A stretch of 46,736 bases of DNA from an uncultured Roseiflexaceae bacterium (lineage in GTDB: Bacteria > Chloroflexota > Chloroflexia > Chloroflexales > Roseiflexaceae). The stretch spans positions 1 through 46,736 of the forward strand of contig CALKHR010000130.1 in assembly GCA_937988885.1 (NCBI GenBank), given 5' to 3'. Of this stretch, positions 18,039 to 27,481 are shown one piece after another. The notes under the pieces were generated by a model. The model saw only the letters and a program-made list of their open reading frames with translations, was not told the origin of the DNA and searched no databases. Positions within the stretch are counted from its first letter, which is position 1; each line of letters starts with the position of its first letter. Both the position numbers and the translations under genes were made by a program.

Positions 18039-19208
18039 CTATGATTTGCCAGCCGCTTGTGCGTGCTGGGGGAGCGGGTGCGGTTCAGCGACAACTCGCT
18101 CGTAGCTTGCCAAAATGAGTTCGGCGGTGGAACGCCACGAGAACTGCGCAGCCCGAGCGAATCCACGTTCGCGCAAGCGCTGGGCTGTGACTGGGTTGGT
18201 GAGCACCGCGGCGATGTACGCCGCCAGCGTCACATCGTCTTCGGCATCGCAGATCAGCGCTGCATCCCCGGCGACTTCGGGGATCGCGCCGCGATCCGAG
18301 GCGATCAGCGGTGCGCCGCAGGTCATCGCCTCCAGCACAGGAATGCCGAAGCCCTCGATCCACGAAGGGAACACGAACGCCTGCGCCATGCTGTACAAAC
18401 CGATCAACTCGGCGCGGGTCGGGCGGATCAGCAGGTGTGCCTCGCCAGCCGCGACCGCCTCCCCCACGATCGGCAGTGGGTCGGCTCGCCGCGAGAAGAA
18501 CACGATCCTGTAGGTGTCGCGCAGCCTGTCTGGCAGGCGCCGCCACGCACGAACGAGCACCGCCGGATTCTTGAGCGCGTCGGCCAGCACGAAGGGGTGC
18601 GTGAGCGCGAACCGCTCCCTGAGCGCCGCCAACTCCTGCGCATCTTCGATCCGCCGTAGGTCGGGCGTGGGCGCGTGCGGGATCGGCACGATGCGCTCGG
18701 GCGGAAAGCTGCTCTGATCGGCGATCTGTCGTGCGGCGTGCCCCGAGACGGTCAGCAGCAGGTCGGCGCGGCGCACCGATTGCGTGCTGAGCAGGTGCAG
18801 ATACGTCATCATCGCGATCGTCTTGGGATTTTTAGGATGCCCGCGAATAATCTCTCGCAGCGGCAGGATGTTGATCACATCGTGCAACGTGAGCACGGTG
18901 CGCGTCCCCGCTGGGCCGAAGCCGACGTTCGCCGGAAAATGCACCACATCCAGGCGATCGCGCGCCAGTTGGCGGTGCATCAGCAGGTCGTTCGCGATGC
19001 TCGATAGCGCATTGCGATAGGGTAGGAGCCGCAGCGTGGCGTGGCTTGGTAGCTCCGTCAACTCAAACGGGCGCTTGGTATCGGCGTACAAAAACACCTG
19101 ATGCTCACGGGCGATATCGAGCAATGCCGGGACAAAATGCGCGATATAGGTGTGTACGCCGCCAACTAAGCCGTGCGAGAGGTAACGAACATCGATGCCA
19201 ATACGCAT
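18039..19208 (-). CDS. GT4-type glycosyltransferase
   Basis: 389 residues. The start MRIGIDVRYLSHGLVGGVHTY is typical of GT4 mannosyltransferase-like enzymes; VVHFPANVGFGPAGTRTVLTLHD, DLLLTVSGHAARQI and SWIEGFGIPVLEAMTCGAPLI (donor site, E-x7-E) complete a GT-B fold. The family pattern EGFGLPxLEAMxxGxPV is met almost exactly. It is followed 10 nt later by the flippase gene. The sugar specificity is unknown. Confidence 0.88.
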   Translation of the reverse strand: MRIGIDVRYLSHGLVGGVHTYIAHFVPALLDIAREHQVFLYADTKRPFELTELPSHATLRLLPYRNALSSIANDLLMHRQLARDRLDVVHFPANVGFGPAGTRTVLTLHDVINILPLREIIRGHPKNPKTIAMMTYLHLLSTQSVRRADLLLTVSGHAARQIADQSSFPPERIVPIPHAPTPDLRRIEDAQELAALRERFALTHPFVLADALKNPAVLVRAWRRLPDRLRDTYRIVFFSRRADPLPIVGEAVAAGEAHLLIRPTRAELIGLYSMAQAFVFPSWIEGFGIPVLEAMTCGAPLIASDRGAIPEVAGDAALICDAEDDVTLAAYIAAVLTNPVTAQRLRERGFARAAQFSWRSTAELILASYERVVAEPHPLPQHAQAAGKS

Positions 19209-19292
19209 AAACTTCTCGCTGCACTAAGCGACCACAGTTGGGATTGAGGCATGGGAGTGGCGCACACAGGGGCTGTGCGCCACATGTGCTGT

Positions 19293-21017
19293 TTAGACGC
19301 GCTGGAGGCTGCCACCCATCCACTTCAGGTGGTTGATGCCGATCTTCCAGAGCTGGCCGAGCGTATCCAGGTTCGTGGCGGCCTTGGCGAACGTCATGAT
19401 CGGGCCGGGCCGGAGCGACCATTCGCGGGCAGCGCGGCGTGCCCAGTACTCAAGCTGCTTCGAGCTGAGGTTCGGGTAGTTCAGCACCGTGTGGGAGTAC
19501 ATATCGTAATCCTCCCAGCGGTTCATATCGATCCAACCGTTCTGTACCGCCTCGTAGTAGAAGGGCGTGCCCGGGTACGGCGTGGCGATGTGGAACAGGG
19601 CGATATCCACCGGCAAGCGCTTGCTGAGCGCGATGGTCTCCTGGATCGTCTCGACCGTCTCGCCTGGCAGGCCGATGATGAAATAGCCCCAGTTCATAAT
19701 GCCAGCTTTATGGCTTGCGTGGATGGTCTCTTGGATGCGGGCCACCGTGGTGCCCTTGCGCGCGCGCTTGAGCACCGCCTCGCTGCCGCTCTCCAAGCCC
19801 CAGGCGATCAGGAAGCAGCCCGCCTTCTTCATCAGCGCGAGCTCTTCGGCATCCACAAAATCGACGCGGCTATTGCACGACCAGCGGATGTTGATGCCAT
19901 CTTTGATGATCGCGTTGCACAGGTCGTAGACAAACTCCTTCTTGACCGTGAACAGGTCGGCCTCGAAGTGAATGTGGTGCATGCCCATCTCTTTGAGCAT
20001 GTACAGCTCTTTGAGCACGTGATCGGGGCTGCGGTGCCGCACGCTGGCCTGATAGGTGACGTGCTTGATGCAGTAGCGGCAGCCGGCGGGGCACCCGCGA
20101 CTGGTCAGCACAAAGGTGTACGGCCCGCCGATGATCGGCTCTTTGTACTTGCGCCACGGTAGCTTATCGTGCAGCGGAATGGGTAGCGTGTCCAGATCCT
20201 CGATGAACGGGCGGTCGGGGTTGATCTGCACCTGCGCGTTGTTGTCGCGGAAGGCCACGCCGCGCACTTCGCGCAACGCCTTGGCCAGCAGTGTGGGGCT
20301 TACGCCTGCGAACCGCCCCCGCGTCGTCAGGTACGATGCGTCGGGGAAGGGCAGCTTGCGCCACGGCGCGGTGAGATCGGGGTTGCCCACCATGATCGTC
20401 TCATCGGCGCCTTCGGCCTTGATGGTGCGGTCGATCGTCTGAATGGCATCGACGATCGTCAATTCTGGCTCGCCACGCACCACAATATCGAGCGTTGGGT
20501 AGCTCTCCAGTGTCTCGCGGCTCATCGGCGTGACGTGTGTGCCGATCGCCATAGTGATGGTGCCAACCGCCTTGCCGATGAAGGTGGTGCGCATATCGTT
20601 GGTCAGCGTTGGGGCCGTGGCGTGGATGATCATATAGCGGGGCTTGTGCTCCCACATATAGCGCTCGAAGGCCTCCCACGTCATCCCCAAGCCGATCGCA
20701 TCGATCACATCGACGGTATAGCCAGCCTCCTGCACCACTGCGCCGATCTGGGCCAGCGCCGTCTGTGGCCAGATAATGCCATCGCGAGTTCGGCGGCCCA
20801 CACGCGCAATGTCGCGGAGGAACAGATCCCCATCGGGTGATGGCGGATTCAGCACCAAGACATCGAGGCGCGGGCTGCGCTCGCGTGGCATTTCAACGAA
20901 GCGAATCTCACCTGCGCGCTCATCGGCGCGGGCGGGCGCAACGAGTTTGATGCCAGTTTTCTTGTCGCCAGGTGCGATTTGTTTGTCGTTCTGGGGCGGA
21001 ACCGTTTGATCGGTCAT
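19293..21017 (-). CDS. B12-binding-domain radical SAM protein (class B type)
   Basis: About 574 residues from the ATG at 21017, with AGGGAG about 8 nt upstream. Residues about 50-190 form a cobalamin-binding-like Rossmann domain (DVLVLNPPSPDGD, VIDAIGLGMTW, IIHATAPT). The radical SAM core follows with SRGCPAGCRYC (C-x3-C-x2-C, near residue 306), NSRVDF, GLESGSEAVLKRARKGTT and GLPGETVETI. This is the BchE/HpnJ-type family, which includes methylases, cyclases and other modifiers of lipids and sugars. Its place inside the glycan cluster suggests modification of a sugar or of the lipid carrier, but the substrate cannot be read from the sequence. Confidence 0.87.
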   Translation of the reverse strand: MTDQTVPPQNDKQIAPGDKKTGIKLVAPARADERAGEIRFVEMPRERSPRLDVLVLNPPSPDGDLFLRDIARVGRRTRDGIIWPQTALAQIGAVVQEAGYTVDVIDAIGLGMTWEAFERYMWEHKPRYMIIHATAPTLTNDMRTTFIGKAVGTITMAIGTHVTPMSRETLESYPTLDIVVRGEPELTIVDAIQTIDRTIKAEGADETIMVGNPDLTAPWRKLPFPDASYLTTRGRFAGVSPTLLAKALREVRGVAFRDNNAQVQINPDRPFIEDLDTLPIPLHDKLPWRKYKEPIIGGPYTFVLTSRGCPAGCRYCIKHVTYQASVRHRSPDHVLKELYMLKEMGMHHIHFEADLFTVKKEFVYDLCNAIIKDGINIRWSCNSRVDFVDAEELALMKKAGCFLIAWGLESGSEAVLKRARKGTTVARIQETIHASHKAGIMNWGYFIIGLPGETVETIQETIALSKRLPVDIALFHIATPYPGTPFYYEAVQNGWIDMNRWEDYDMYSHTVLNYPNLSSKQLEYWARRAAREWSLRPGPIMTFAKAATNLDTLGQLWKIGINHLKWMGGSLQRV

Positions 21018-21156
21018 GCTTTTCTCCCTTGTCTGCCTCTCGATGTCGCATTGGTCGATTCCACGCGGCATTGGCGCTATGTTTCAAGCATAGCGCGCAG
21101 AGATAAATTTCTGTCTACAAGAAATGACATGAGGATAAATGTTTCGCAATGTTTGT

Positions 21157-22815
21157 TTAAGGGTAGGAGTCTAACGTGCCCACCCGGAAGCGTCGGATCG
21201 CATAAAGAGGCGAGTCGATCGTGATCGACGACGCCAGATGGTAGTTATCCAAATAGTTGATCGGTGGCGTGCCCGGCTCGGCGTGCGCAATTTGTGAGAG
21301 ATCGCGAGTATCATCGATCACATTGGTGTGCCACGTGTTTGTGCTGGCATCGTAGTAACTGACCTGCACGTGCAACCTCTTTGTGTCGAGTTGCTCCCAC
21401 CGCACCCGCAATCGATCGCCTGGCTCAGGGATGTTCGAGTTGCTGACCGTGGTGGCTGCAGGCAATTGCCAACGTGAGAAAATTTCAAAATCGCCACCGG
21501 TCCAGGCATTGTAAACAAGCCGCACCTTGCCGTCATTCTCCAACACAGGCGCGACCTCCAGATTCTCCTCGCGGTTGATCTCCTTGCGGAAGCCGATCAG
21601 CCCCGCGAACGCGCCGAACAACGTGCCACCCGTGGGTGATCCGTTCACCCAATCGATCTCGATCTCGGCCCAACCGCTTTCGAGCGATGGCATACGATCG
21701 ATGTTGTGCCCCGCCTGAATGCGGTCGATCGGTGTGTACAGACCAGCGGTGGCGTGTAACGTCGGAGCGTTCTTCCAGGTGGACCAATCGTACTGCACGT
21801 TGATGCCGCTCTGGTTGCGGAAATCGTGCTCCTGCACTGCGGCCACCGAGCGATGATCGGGGCCGGTGGGGAAGCGATCCGTGCCCATCGTGTACCATTG
21901 GTCGATAAACACTTCGAGCGGCTTATTCACACTGCTGCCGAGAATGCCGAACGCGACGCGGTCGTACGTTTCGTCGCGCATATGCCCCTGACGATACCAA
22001 CCGTACACATCGCCATCGATCACAAAGGCGAAGGCCCGTTTGACGCCCGGCCCGGCCTGACTGTGCAGGCCCAATTCCAGATCGAACCAGCGATCCAGCG
22101 GGATGTTGCCGTAGGCGCGCACCTCGTGGGCTAGGCCATCGGCATCGTAGCCGTAGACCGCCAACTGGCCCTGTGATCGTACCCGTAGGAACCAGCCGAA
22201 TGAACCGCCGCTGTTGGGCCGCATCCCCGCCAATGTGAAATAATCGTTCGGCCCCAACTGCGCCACCGTCGATGAAGGTATGTACACCTTGGCCCATTGC
22301 CAGTGCCACGTGCCCGGGCGCTCCTTCCACTGATGCTCCACAGCAGCATCCCGAAACTGTACAGCGATCTGCGCGGAGCTATTGCCCGCTGTGGTGCTCA
22401 CGCGAGCTGCATAAGCGCCATTGGCGGCCTGCGCGGCGCTGCGCTCGATGGTGCCATTGCCTGTGGTGATTCGTAAGACACGCCAGGTATCGCTGCTCGC
22501 CTCGAACGTCTCAAACACCTCGCTCGGTGTGGGCGAGAGCGTGGGTGTGGCCGGAGGTGTGAGCGAAGGTGTAACTGATGGCGTGAACGAAGGCGTAACC
22601 GAAGCGGTCGCGCTTGGCACTGGAACACTGGTAGTGGTGGCTGTGAGTGTCGCGTACGGGTTCAGGACTTGTGGCAGAAACACATCCACCTTGCTCGTCG
22701 GAAGCTGTTGTGGTTGGCCGCGCGCGGTTTCCGACGCCTGGGGCGACACCCCATAACCGCTGCTCACCGTAAATAGACAGCACACAATCAGTGGGACGAC
22801 CAATTTACGCAGCAT
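21157..22815 (-). CDS. Secreted protein with two lectin-like beta-sandwich halves, function unknown
   Basis: 552 residues. GGAGAG lies about 7 nt before the ATG. A signal peptide (1-26 or so) is followed by a Thr/Pro linker (about 60-97) and then a first beta-rich half (about 100-310) with W-rich strands (GTWHWQWAKVYIP, FGWFLRV) resembling concanavalin-type polysaccharide-binding or lyase folds, and a second half (about 315-552). No catalytic motif is recognised. The linker style matches the surface proteins at 1-4438 and 4484-6235, so it is probably exported and binds the cluster's polysaccharide (inference). Confidence 0.75.
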   Translation of the reverse strand: MLRKLVVPLIVCCLFTVSSGYGVSPQASETARGQPQQLPTSKVDVFLPQVLNPYATLTATTTSVPVPSATASVTPSFTPSVTPSLTPPATPTLSPTPSEVFETFEASSDTWRVLRITTGNGTIERSAAQAANGAYAARVSTTAGNSSAQIAVQFRDAAVEHQWKERPGTWHWQWAKVYIPSSTVAQLGPNDYFTLAGMRPNSGGSFGWFLRVRSQGQLAVYGYDADGLAHEVRAYGNIPLDRWFDLELGLHSQAGPGVKRAFAFVIDGDVYGWYRQGHMRDETYDRVAFGILGSSVNKPLEVFIDQWYTMGTDRFPTGPDHRSVAAVQEHDFRNQSGINVQYDWSTWKNAPTLHATAGLYTPIDRIQAGHNIDRMPSLESGWAEIEIDWVNGSPTGGTLFGAFAGLIGFRKEINREENLEVAPVLENDGKVRLVYNAWTGGDFEIFSRWQLPAATTVSNSNIPEPGDRLRVRWEQLDTKRLHVQVSYYDASTNTWHTNVIDDTRDLSQIAHAEPGTPPINYLDNYHLASSITIDSPLYAIRRFRVGTLDSYP

Positions 22816-22885
22816 AGTGCTCTCCGTGAATTGATGAGCGATTCCGTGGCTGTGTTGTTTACGTGTGAGACGGTAATCGAGCGAT

Positions 22886-23110
22886 TTAACGGCTTAGTTG
22901 ATATAGCTCATAAGCGCCCTCTTTGGCGAGCAACTGATGTCTTAATTCGGTGAGTTCCGCATCGAACGCGCTGGTTTGGCGAGCGAATGGCTCGGCCAAC
23001 AGGCTCAGCGCCAATTGCACCAGCACCAGTGTCATCAGATGTGAGGCTTGGCTACTACGCGCGGCGTGTTGATATGTCTGCTTGGTTTCTATCCAGTTGA
23101 ATGAACGTTC
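22886..23110 (-). pseudogene. Probable C-terminal remnant of an IS5-type transposase
   Basis: The minus-strand frame from 23110 to the TAA at 22886-22888 is open for 74 codons, but a TAG stands immediately upstream and there is no start at its head. It begins ERSFNWIE and continues with SSQASHLMTLVLVQLALSLLA, which follows the pattern of the IS5-family C-terminus (V-E-R-[TS]-F-x-W ... S-S-x-A ... L). The rest of the transposase and any inverted repeats are missing. The similarity is recalled, not computed, so this is a moderate call. It overlaps the last 22 bp of the small membrane protein gene. Confidence 0.45.
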
Positions 23111-23472
23111 CTAGTACGGGCGAACGGCAGATAGAGCGATCGCGCTAGTAAAAAGAGCGAGAGTGCCAGTAAGAACGGTGGAGGCACCAGTACGACCAGG
23201 AAAATCCCATACGGCTGCATCCAGGCCCAATCGGTTGTGAAGAGAAACACCACTGGCCGAGCAAGCTCATCGCCAAGGTGTTTAATATATTCGTAGGTGA
23301 AGACAAGGAGGGACCAGCCGTACAACCATTGCACCCGTTTGCGGCTTGGCTCTCGATACAGCCGCCAAGCCGCAATCAACGCTACTGCAAGTGCGATGAG
23401 TACAGGCCAGTTGTGCCTGACCGTGACGATCGTATATCCAGCGATGTAGTGCCAATGGCTATACTGTTGCAT
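23089..23472 (-). CDS. Small membrane protein of unknown function
   Basis: 127 residues with three hydrophobic stretches (about 20-38, 50-66 and 85-113) and basic loops between them. It overlaps the 3' end of the upstream GT2 gene by 14 bp (23459-23472), so translation is probably coupled. The last residues (RNVHSTG) lie over the transposase-like remnant, so the C-terminus may have been altered by that insertion. No family is recognised; a partner or subunit of the polyprenyl-phosphate glycosyltransferase is one possibility. Confidence 0.65.
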   Translation of the reverse strand: MQQYSHWHYIAGYTIVTVRHNWPVLIALAVALIAAWRLYREPSRKRVQWLYGWSLLVFTYEYIKHLGDELARPVVFLFTTDWAWMQPYGIFLVVLVPPPFLLALSLFLLARSLYLPFARTRNVHSTG

Positions 23473-24703
23473 ATGAAGAGTGCTCTTCTGTTTGCAAAAC
23501 TGGCTTCAAATGATCGGCGCGGCCCAGATCCAGTGCAGCTTGTCCCTCGCGGGCGCTCAGTTCGGCTAACACGCGCGCCAGACCCCAAGCGCTCATCAAT
23601 TGCACACCCGTCAGCACCAACAACGCGCTCACCACGGGCGCGAACCACGAGGCTGCCAACGCTGGATTCGTCAGGTCGAACACCACCGCCGCCACGTAAC
23701 ACGCGATGCCCAGCACGATCGACAACAGGCCCATCCACCAATAATGGCGTTCGAGCCGCCGCCCATTGCCACGCGGCCCAACTAACCCCTGGCGGATTGG
23801 TCGCTTGTGGAACAGCCGCACGATGTAGCTGAACGACGTTCCAGTGGTGTAGAGCGTGATACCGGCCACCGCCAGCACCAGCGCGCCGAAGAACTGCGGG
23901 AACGGCCAATCGTTCTGCCCGCTCATAATTTGGTTGAACAGCGGGATCGCGGCCACCAGCACGCCCAGCATCAGCAGCGCCAATCCTAGCCCGCCGAAAA
24001 TGCGCACCGGATTGTAGGTCAGGGCCGTCCACACAATGCTCTTGAAGAACCGCAAGCCATCGCGCACCACGCTCAGCTTGCTGCGTCCCGAGCGCTCCTT
24101 GTACGGGATGGGCACCTCGACCATGTTCAGTTTCTCGTGTAGGGCGCGCGTGCTCATCGCAGGCGTAAAGTCGAGCGTATCGGGCAAGGGGTACAGGATG
24201 GGCAGCACCTCGCGCCGCAGCACCCGTTGGCCGCTCGCGCTATCGCTGATGCGCACCCCCGAGACGATCGAGAGCAGCGTGGCGAAGATCGTGTTGCCGA
24301 TGCGGCGCACCAGCGGCATCTCACTGCTTGCCCCCGACATGCGGCTGCCGATCACCAAGTCGGCGCCTTCGAGCGCCACTTTGCACATTTGGGGGAAATA
24401 CTCGGGCGGATACGTGCTATCGGCATCTAAAAACGCCAACAACTCACCTCGTGCTGCGTTAAACCCCGTTTTCAGTGCGCCGCCATAGCCTCGGTTCGCC
24501 TGGCAGATCAACGTTGCTTCCGGCTCGTACTTGCGCACAATCTCGGGCGTGCGGTCCGAAGAGCCATCATCTACCACGATACATTCGAGATCGTCGACAC
24601 CCACAGCCGCCAAGTCCGCCTTGATCGCCAGCACCCGCTCGACGATCGCCGCAATGCCATCTTCTTCGTTGTAGGCAGGAATTACAACCGAGAGAGTCGT
24701 CAT
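23459..24703 (-). CDS. Polyprenyl-phosphate glycosyltransferase (GT2, DPM1-like) with C-terminal membrane helices
   Basis: 414 residues; AGGAG 8 nt before the ATG. The GT-A domain (1-220) has SVVIPAYNEEDGI, CIVVDDGSSDRT, NRGYGGALKTGF and LAFLDADSTY, the classic pattern of dolichyl/polyprenyl-phosphate mannose or glucose synthases. Four hydrophobic helices follow (about 233-255, 270-292, 325-345 and 353-375), as in GtrB-type enzymes. Such enzymes make polyprenyl-phosphate sugars that GT-C transferases use outside the cell, which fits the GT-C genes at 7654, 32091 and 33715. The C-terminal 40 residues are soluble. Confidence 0.87.
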   Translation of the reverse strand: MTTLSVVIPAYNEEDGIAAIVERVLAIKADLAAVGVDDLECIVVDDGSSDRTPEIVRKYEPEATLICQANRGYGGALKTGFNAARGELLAFLDADSTYPPEYFPQMCKVALEGADLVIGSRMSGASSEMPLVRRIGNTIFATLLSIVSGVRISDSASGQRVLRREVLPILYPLPDTLDFTPAMSTRALHEKLNMVEVPIPYKERSGRSKLSVVRDGLRFFKSIVWTALTYNPVRIFGGLGLALLMLGVLVAAIPLFNQIMSGQNDWPFPQFFGALVLAVAGITLYTTGTSFSYIVRLFHKRPIRQGLVGPRGNGRRLERHYWWMGLLSIVLGIACYVAAVVFDLTNPALAASWFAPVVSALLVLTGVQLMSAWGLARVLAELSAREGQAALDLGRADHLKPVLQTEEHSSYATV

Positions 24704-24786
24704 GGCGAAACTCCTTTTAGTGCGATGCGTTTATAAGCCTCGTCGCAGTGCGCGAGACCGATGACAATCAGTTGGTGGAAAGGGGT

Positions 24787-25527
24787 CTAGTACACCGCTA
24801 ACGGCTCACGTAGCGGCTTCTCTACAGGGGCTTCGCGCAGGTCGCGCACAACACGGGCAGGATTGCCCACCGCAACAGTAAATGGTGGCACATCGCGGGT
24901 CACCACCGCGCCCGCTCCCACAACAGCATTGCGGCCCACTCGTACGCCATCGAGCAGGATCGCGCCACCGCCGATCCACGCTCCATCCTCAATAGTGATT
25001 CCCTGCGTGGTGATGCCTTGGAAGCTGATCGGGCGGCTGGTATCGTTGTACACATGGTTTACGGCCAGCACCTGAACCAGCGGCGCCAAAAACACATCAT
25101 CGCCGATCGTGATGCCACCCTGCCCGCGCAATACGCATCCCTCGCCGATCAGCGAGCGCTGCCCGATCACGATACCCGCGTGCGGCAAGTTGCGGAAGTT
25201 GTAGACGTGCAGAATGGCGTTTTTCATCACAAAGCTCTCGGCACCGATCCGAATGCCTGCCGGGCAGGCGTGCAGATACACCCCGTGGTCGAGGTACACA
25301 CCCTTGCCCAGCCACACGTTATCGGCGAAGCGGATGCGCACGCCATCCTCAATCGCCACATTTCCCTCGGCGTGGAGCATTGCGCGGTACACAATGGTAC
25401 GCAGCCCGATCCCCACGATGCTCGGCACCCAGCCGAACAGCGCTTGCAGCACCTGTTCGCGAACGTAGCGCCCTAACGAGGTGGACTGCCGCGAGAGATA
25501 GAGTTGAAGTTGCGATCGTAAACTCAT
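24787..25527 (-). CDS. Left-handed beta-helix (hexapeptide repeat) acyltransferase
   Basis: 246 residues. Isoleucine-patch repeats run through the protein (GNVAIEDGVRI, IRIGAESFVMKNAIL, GITIGDDVFLAPLVQV, GITIEDGAWIGGGAILLDGVRVGRNAVVGAGAVVT), ending in the usual VPPFTVAVGNPARVVRDL. The catalytic histidine is probably in AVNHVYND. The family O-acetylates sugars of exopolysaccharides (maltose acetyltransferase / WcaF-like). Six nt separate it from the stop of the preceding Wzz-like gene. Acetyl donor and acceptor are not provable from sequence. Confidence 0.86.
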   Translation of the reverse strand: MSLRSQLQLYLSRQSTSLGRYVREQVLQALFGWVPSIVGIGLRTIVYRAMLHAEGNVAIEDGVRIRFADNVWLGKGVYLDHGVYLHACPAGIRIGAESFVMKNAILHVYNFRNLPHAGIVIGQRSLIGEGCVLRGQGGITIGDDVFLAPLVQVLAVNHVYNDTSRPISFQGITTQGITIEDGAWIGGGAILLDGVRVGRNAVVGAGAVVTRDVPPFTVAVGNPARVVRDLREAPVEKPLREPLAVY

Positions 25528-25533
25528 AGCTCG

Positions 25534-27468
25534 TTAGTCCTCAGCATGGCTTCGTTTGGCTCGTGACCGTGAGCGCGTATTTCGTCGCGACGGGCGCCGT
25601 GCAACCACAGGCGGCGGTGCCTTCGTATTGGCCTGCTTCTGCTCGGGTTCGGCATCGAGCACCAGCGCATCGTCCACATCGGATGGTGCAGGCGTGATCA
25701 GCGGCGCTTTCGCTTGCTTCATCACCTGCACATCGCCCTCATCGGACGGTGCGGGCGTGATCAGCGGTGCCTTCGCTTGTTCTGCCTCGGCCTCTTCGGC
25801 TTGTGGCTGCGGTGCAGGTGTGATAATCACCGATGTGGTTGGCTTATCGGCTGGAGGCGCAGCGATCGTATTGAGCGTCTCGGAGACGGTGAGCAAGGGC
25901 GGTGTGGGGCGGCGCAACTGCTTCCAGATCGGCCCCTTCTCGCCTGGCTCGCTCGGCGGCACAAAATTGACTGCGCCGAGCAATCGTGTGCCTGGCTGAT
26001 GCAGCAGCCGCTCCTTGCTTTTCAAAATCTGTTCGCGGCTATCGGTGTTCGGGTCGATCGTGAGCACCACGCCATCGAGGTGAGGCGCGAGCAACGCCGC
26101 GTCCGGCCCGAGCAGCGTGGCTGGACCATCGAAAATGATGATATCGGCGGTGTTGCGCAGCTGATCCACCAGTTCGCGCCACCGCAGCGAGGGCAGCATG
26201 GCGGGCATCCCGTTGGGATTGCTGGGCCCGGGCAACAACGCCACATTCTGGAGCGGCGTCGATTGCAAGTACGACCACACGTTCGCCCGATCCTTGTTCG
26301 TCAAGACCTGCTGCTGGTTCGGCAAGCCGTTCGGCAGCAGCATGCGCGTCAAGTAGGAGTGTGTGGTATCGGCATCGACCAACAACACCTTGTGCCCCGC
26401 GCGGGCGAACAGGTCGGCGAGATCGAGCGAAAACGCCGAACGGGCCTCGTTCGGTTGGGCGCTCGTCACCATCAGGAACTGCATGTTGCTCTCGGCGGCC
26501 TGCAGCATCAGGTTGGTCTGCGCCTCGCGGGTTGCCTCCAAACGGGGCCCAAGCAACGCCTGTGAGGTTGCGTGCAGCGGAGGGCCGTGCGGAACAGAGC
26601 CCAGGATCGGCACATTCAGATGGAGTTCGACATCCCGAGAGCCGTGAACTCGGTTATCGAGCCATTCCAAAACATAGATCGCCAGCATGGCCAACAGCGC
26701 CCCTGCTAGTGCGGCACTGCCAATCAAGATCTTGCGTTTGGTTGGCAGCGGTGTGGTTGGCGGAGTTGCGCGCTCAAAAAAGCTAAGACTATTAACCGCG
26801 CTGTTATTTTTGTAATTGAGCAGCGAGTTGTACGTGTTCTGCTCTTGGGACAGGCTGACATTCAACTCTGCCAAGCGGCGGTTGATTTCGGCGAGATCGC
26901 TGGCCGATGTCGCTTGGCCCTGCCGTTCGGTGAGCGCATTGATCTGCTGTTGCAAATCTTTTATCTTGTTATCGCTCATCTGCAACTGCTGCGCGATCGC
27001 CGCCTGTTCAGCTTCAATCTTATCGGGCGCATTGGGGCTGAAGGCGATCAACTGCTCACCGATGCTATTGGCGATCCACGCAGCACGCTCGGGGTTCGTA
27101 TCGGTGACATAGATATCCAGCAGGTTTGCGCCACGAATCGGATTGATTTGGAGCATCCGGTCGCTGAGGAATTGCCATGAGAACGGCAACTTCAGATTCT
27201 CAGCAACAGGCTTCAGGATCGGCTCGCGTCGCACCAACTCCCCGTAGTATCCCGATAAGGCCAAGCTAATCGAGAGTTGATTCTGATCGGGTAATTGGCT
27301 CGTGAACGTGTTACCGATCATGAGTGTTGCTCGGGCCATATAAGTGCGCGGCTGGTTCATTGTGAGCAGAAATGCGACGCTACTCGACAGCACCACAGCA
27401 AGAACAACAACCCACCACCAGCGAAGCACCGCCCACAAACAGCGTAAAATCTCAGCTTTTGTGATCAT
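25534..27468 (-). CDS. Wzz-like chain-length protein fused to a degenerate BY-kinase-like ATPase domain
   Basis: About 644 residues from the ATG at 27468 (MITKAEILRCLWAVLRWWW). One transmembrane helix lies near 17-37 and a second near 250-270, with a coiled periplasmic region between, as in Wzz proteins; the second helix has the P.PTKRK-type approach. The cytoplasmic domain has VTSAQPNEARSAFSLDLADLF where the kinases have a GxxxGKS/T loop: the lysine is lost. LLVDADTTHSYL (Walker A') and IIIFDGPATL (Walker B) remain. There is no tyrosine cluster; instead the tail has two copies of QAKAPLITPAPSD and a basic end. It probably regulates polymer length without kinase activity (inference). Confidence 0.86.
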   Translation of the reverse strand: MITKAEILRCLWAVLRWWWVVVLAVVLSSSVAFLLTMNQPRTYMARATLMIGNTFTSQLPDQNQLSISLALSGYYGELVRREPILKPVAENLKLPFSWQFLSDRMLQINPIRGANLLDIYVTDTNPERAAWIANSIGEQLIAFSPNAPDKIEAEQAAIAQQLQMSDNKIKDLQQQINALTERQGQATSASDLAEINRRLAELNVSLSQEQNTYNSLLNYKNNSAVNSLSFFERATPPTTPLPTKRKILIGSAALAGALLAMLAIYVLEWLDNRVHGSRDVELHLNVPILGSVPHGPPLHATSQALLGPRLEATREAQTNLMLQAAESNMQFLMVTSAQPNEARSAFSLDLADLFARAGHKVLLVDADTTHSYLTRMLLPNGLPNQQQVLTNKDRANVWSYLQSTPLQNVALLPGPSNPNGMPAMLPSLRWRELVDQLRNTADIIIFDGPATLLGPDAALLAPHLDGVVLTIDPNTDSREQILKSKERLLHQPGTRLLGAVNFVPPSEPGEKGPIWKQLRRPTPPLLTVSETLNTIAAPPADKPTTSVIITPAPQPQAEEAEAEQAKAPLITPAPSDEGDVQVMKQAKAPLITPAPSDVDDALVLDAEPEQKQANTKAPPPVVARRPSRRNTRSRSRAKRSHAED

Positions 27469-27481
27469 AAGGCGCTTTCTT

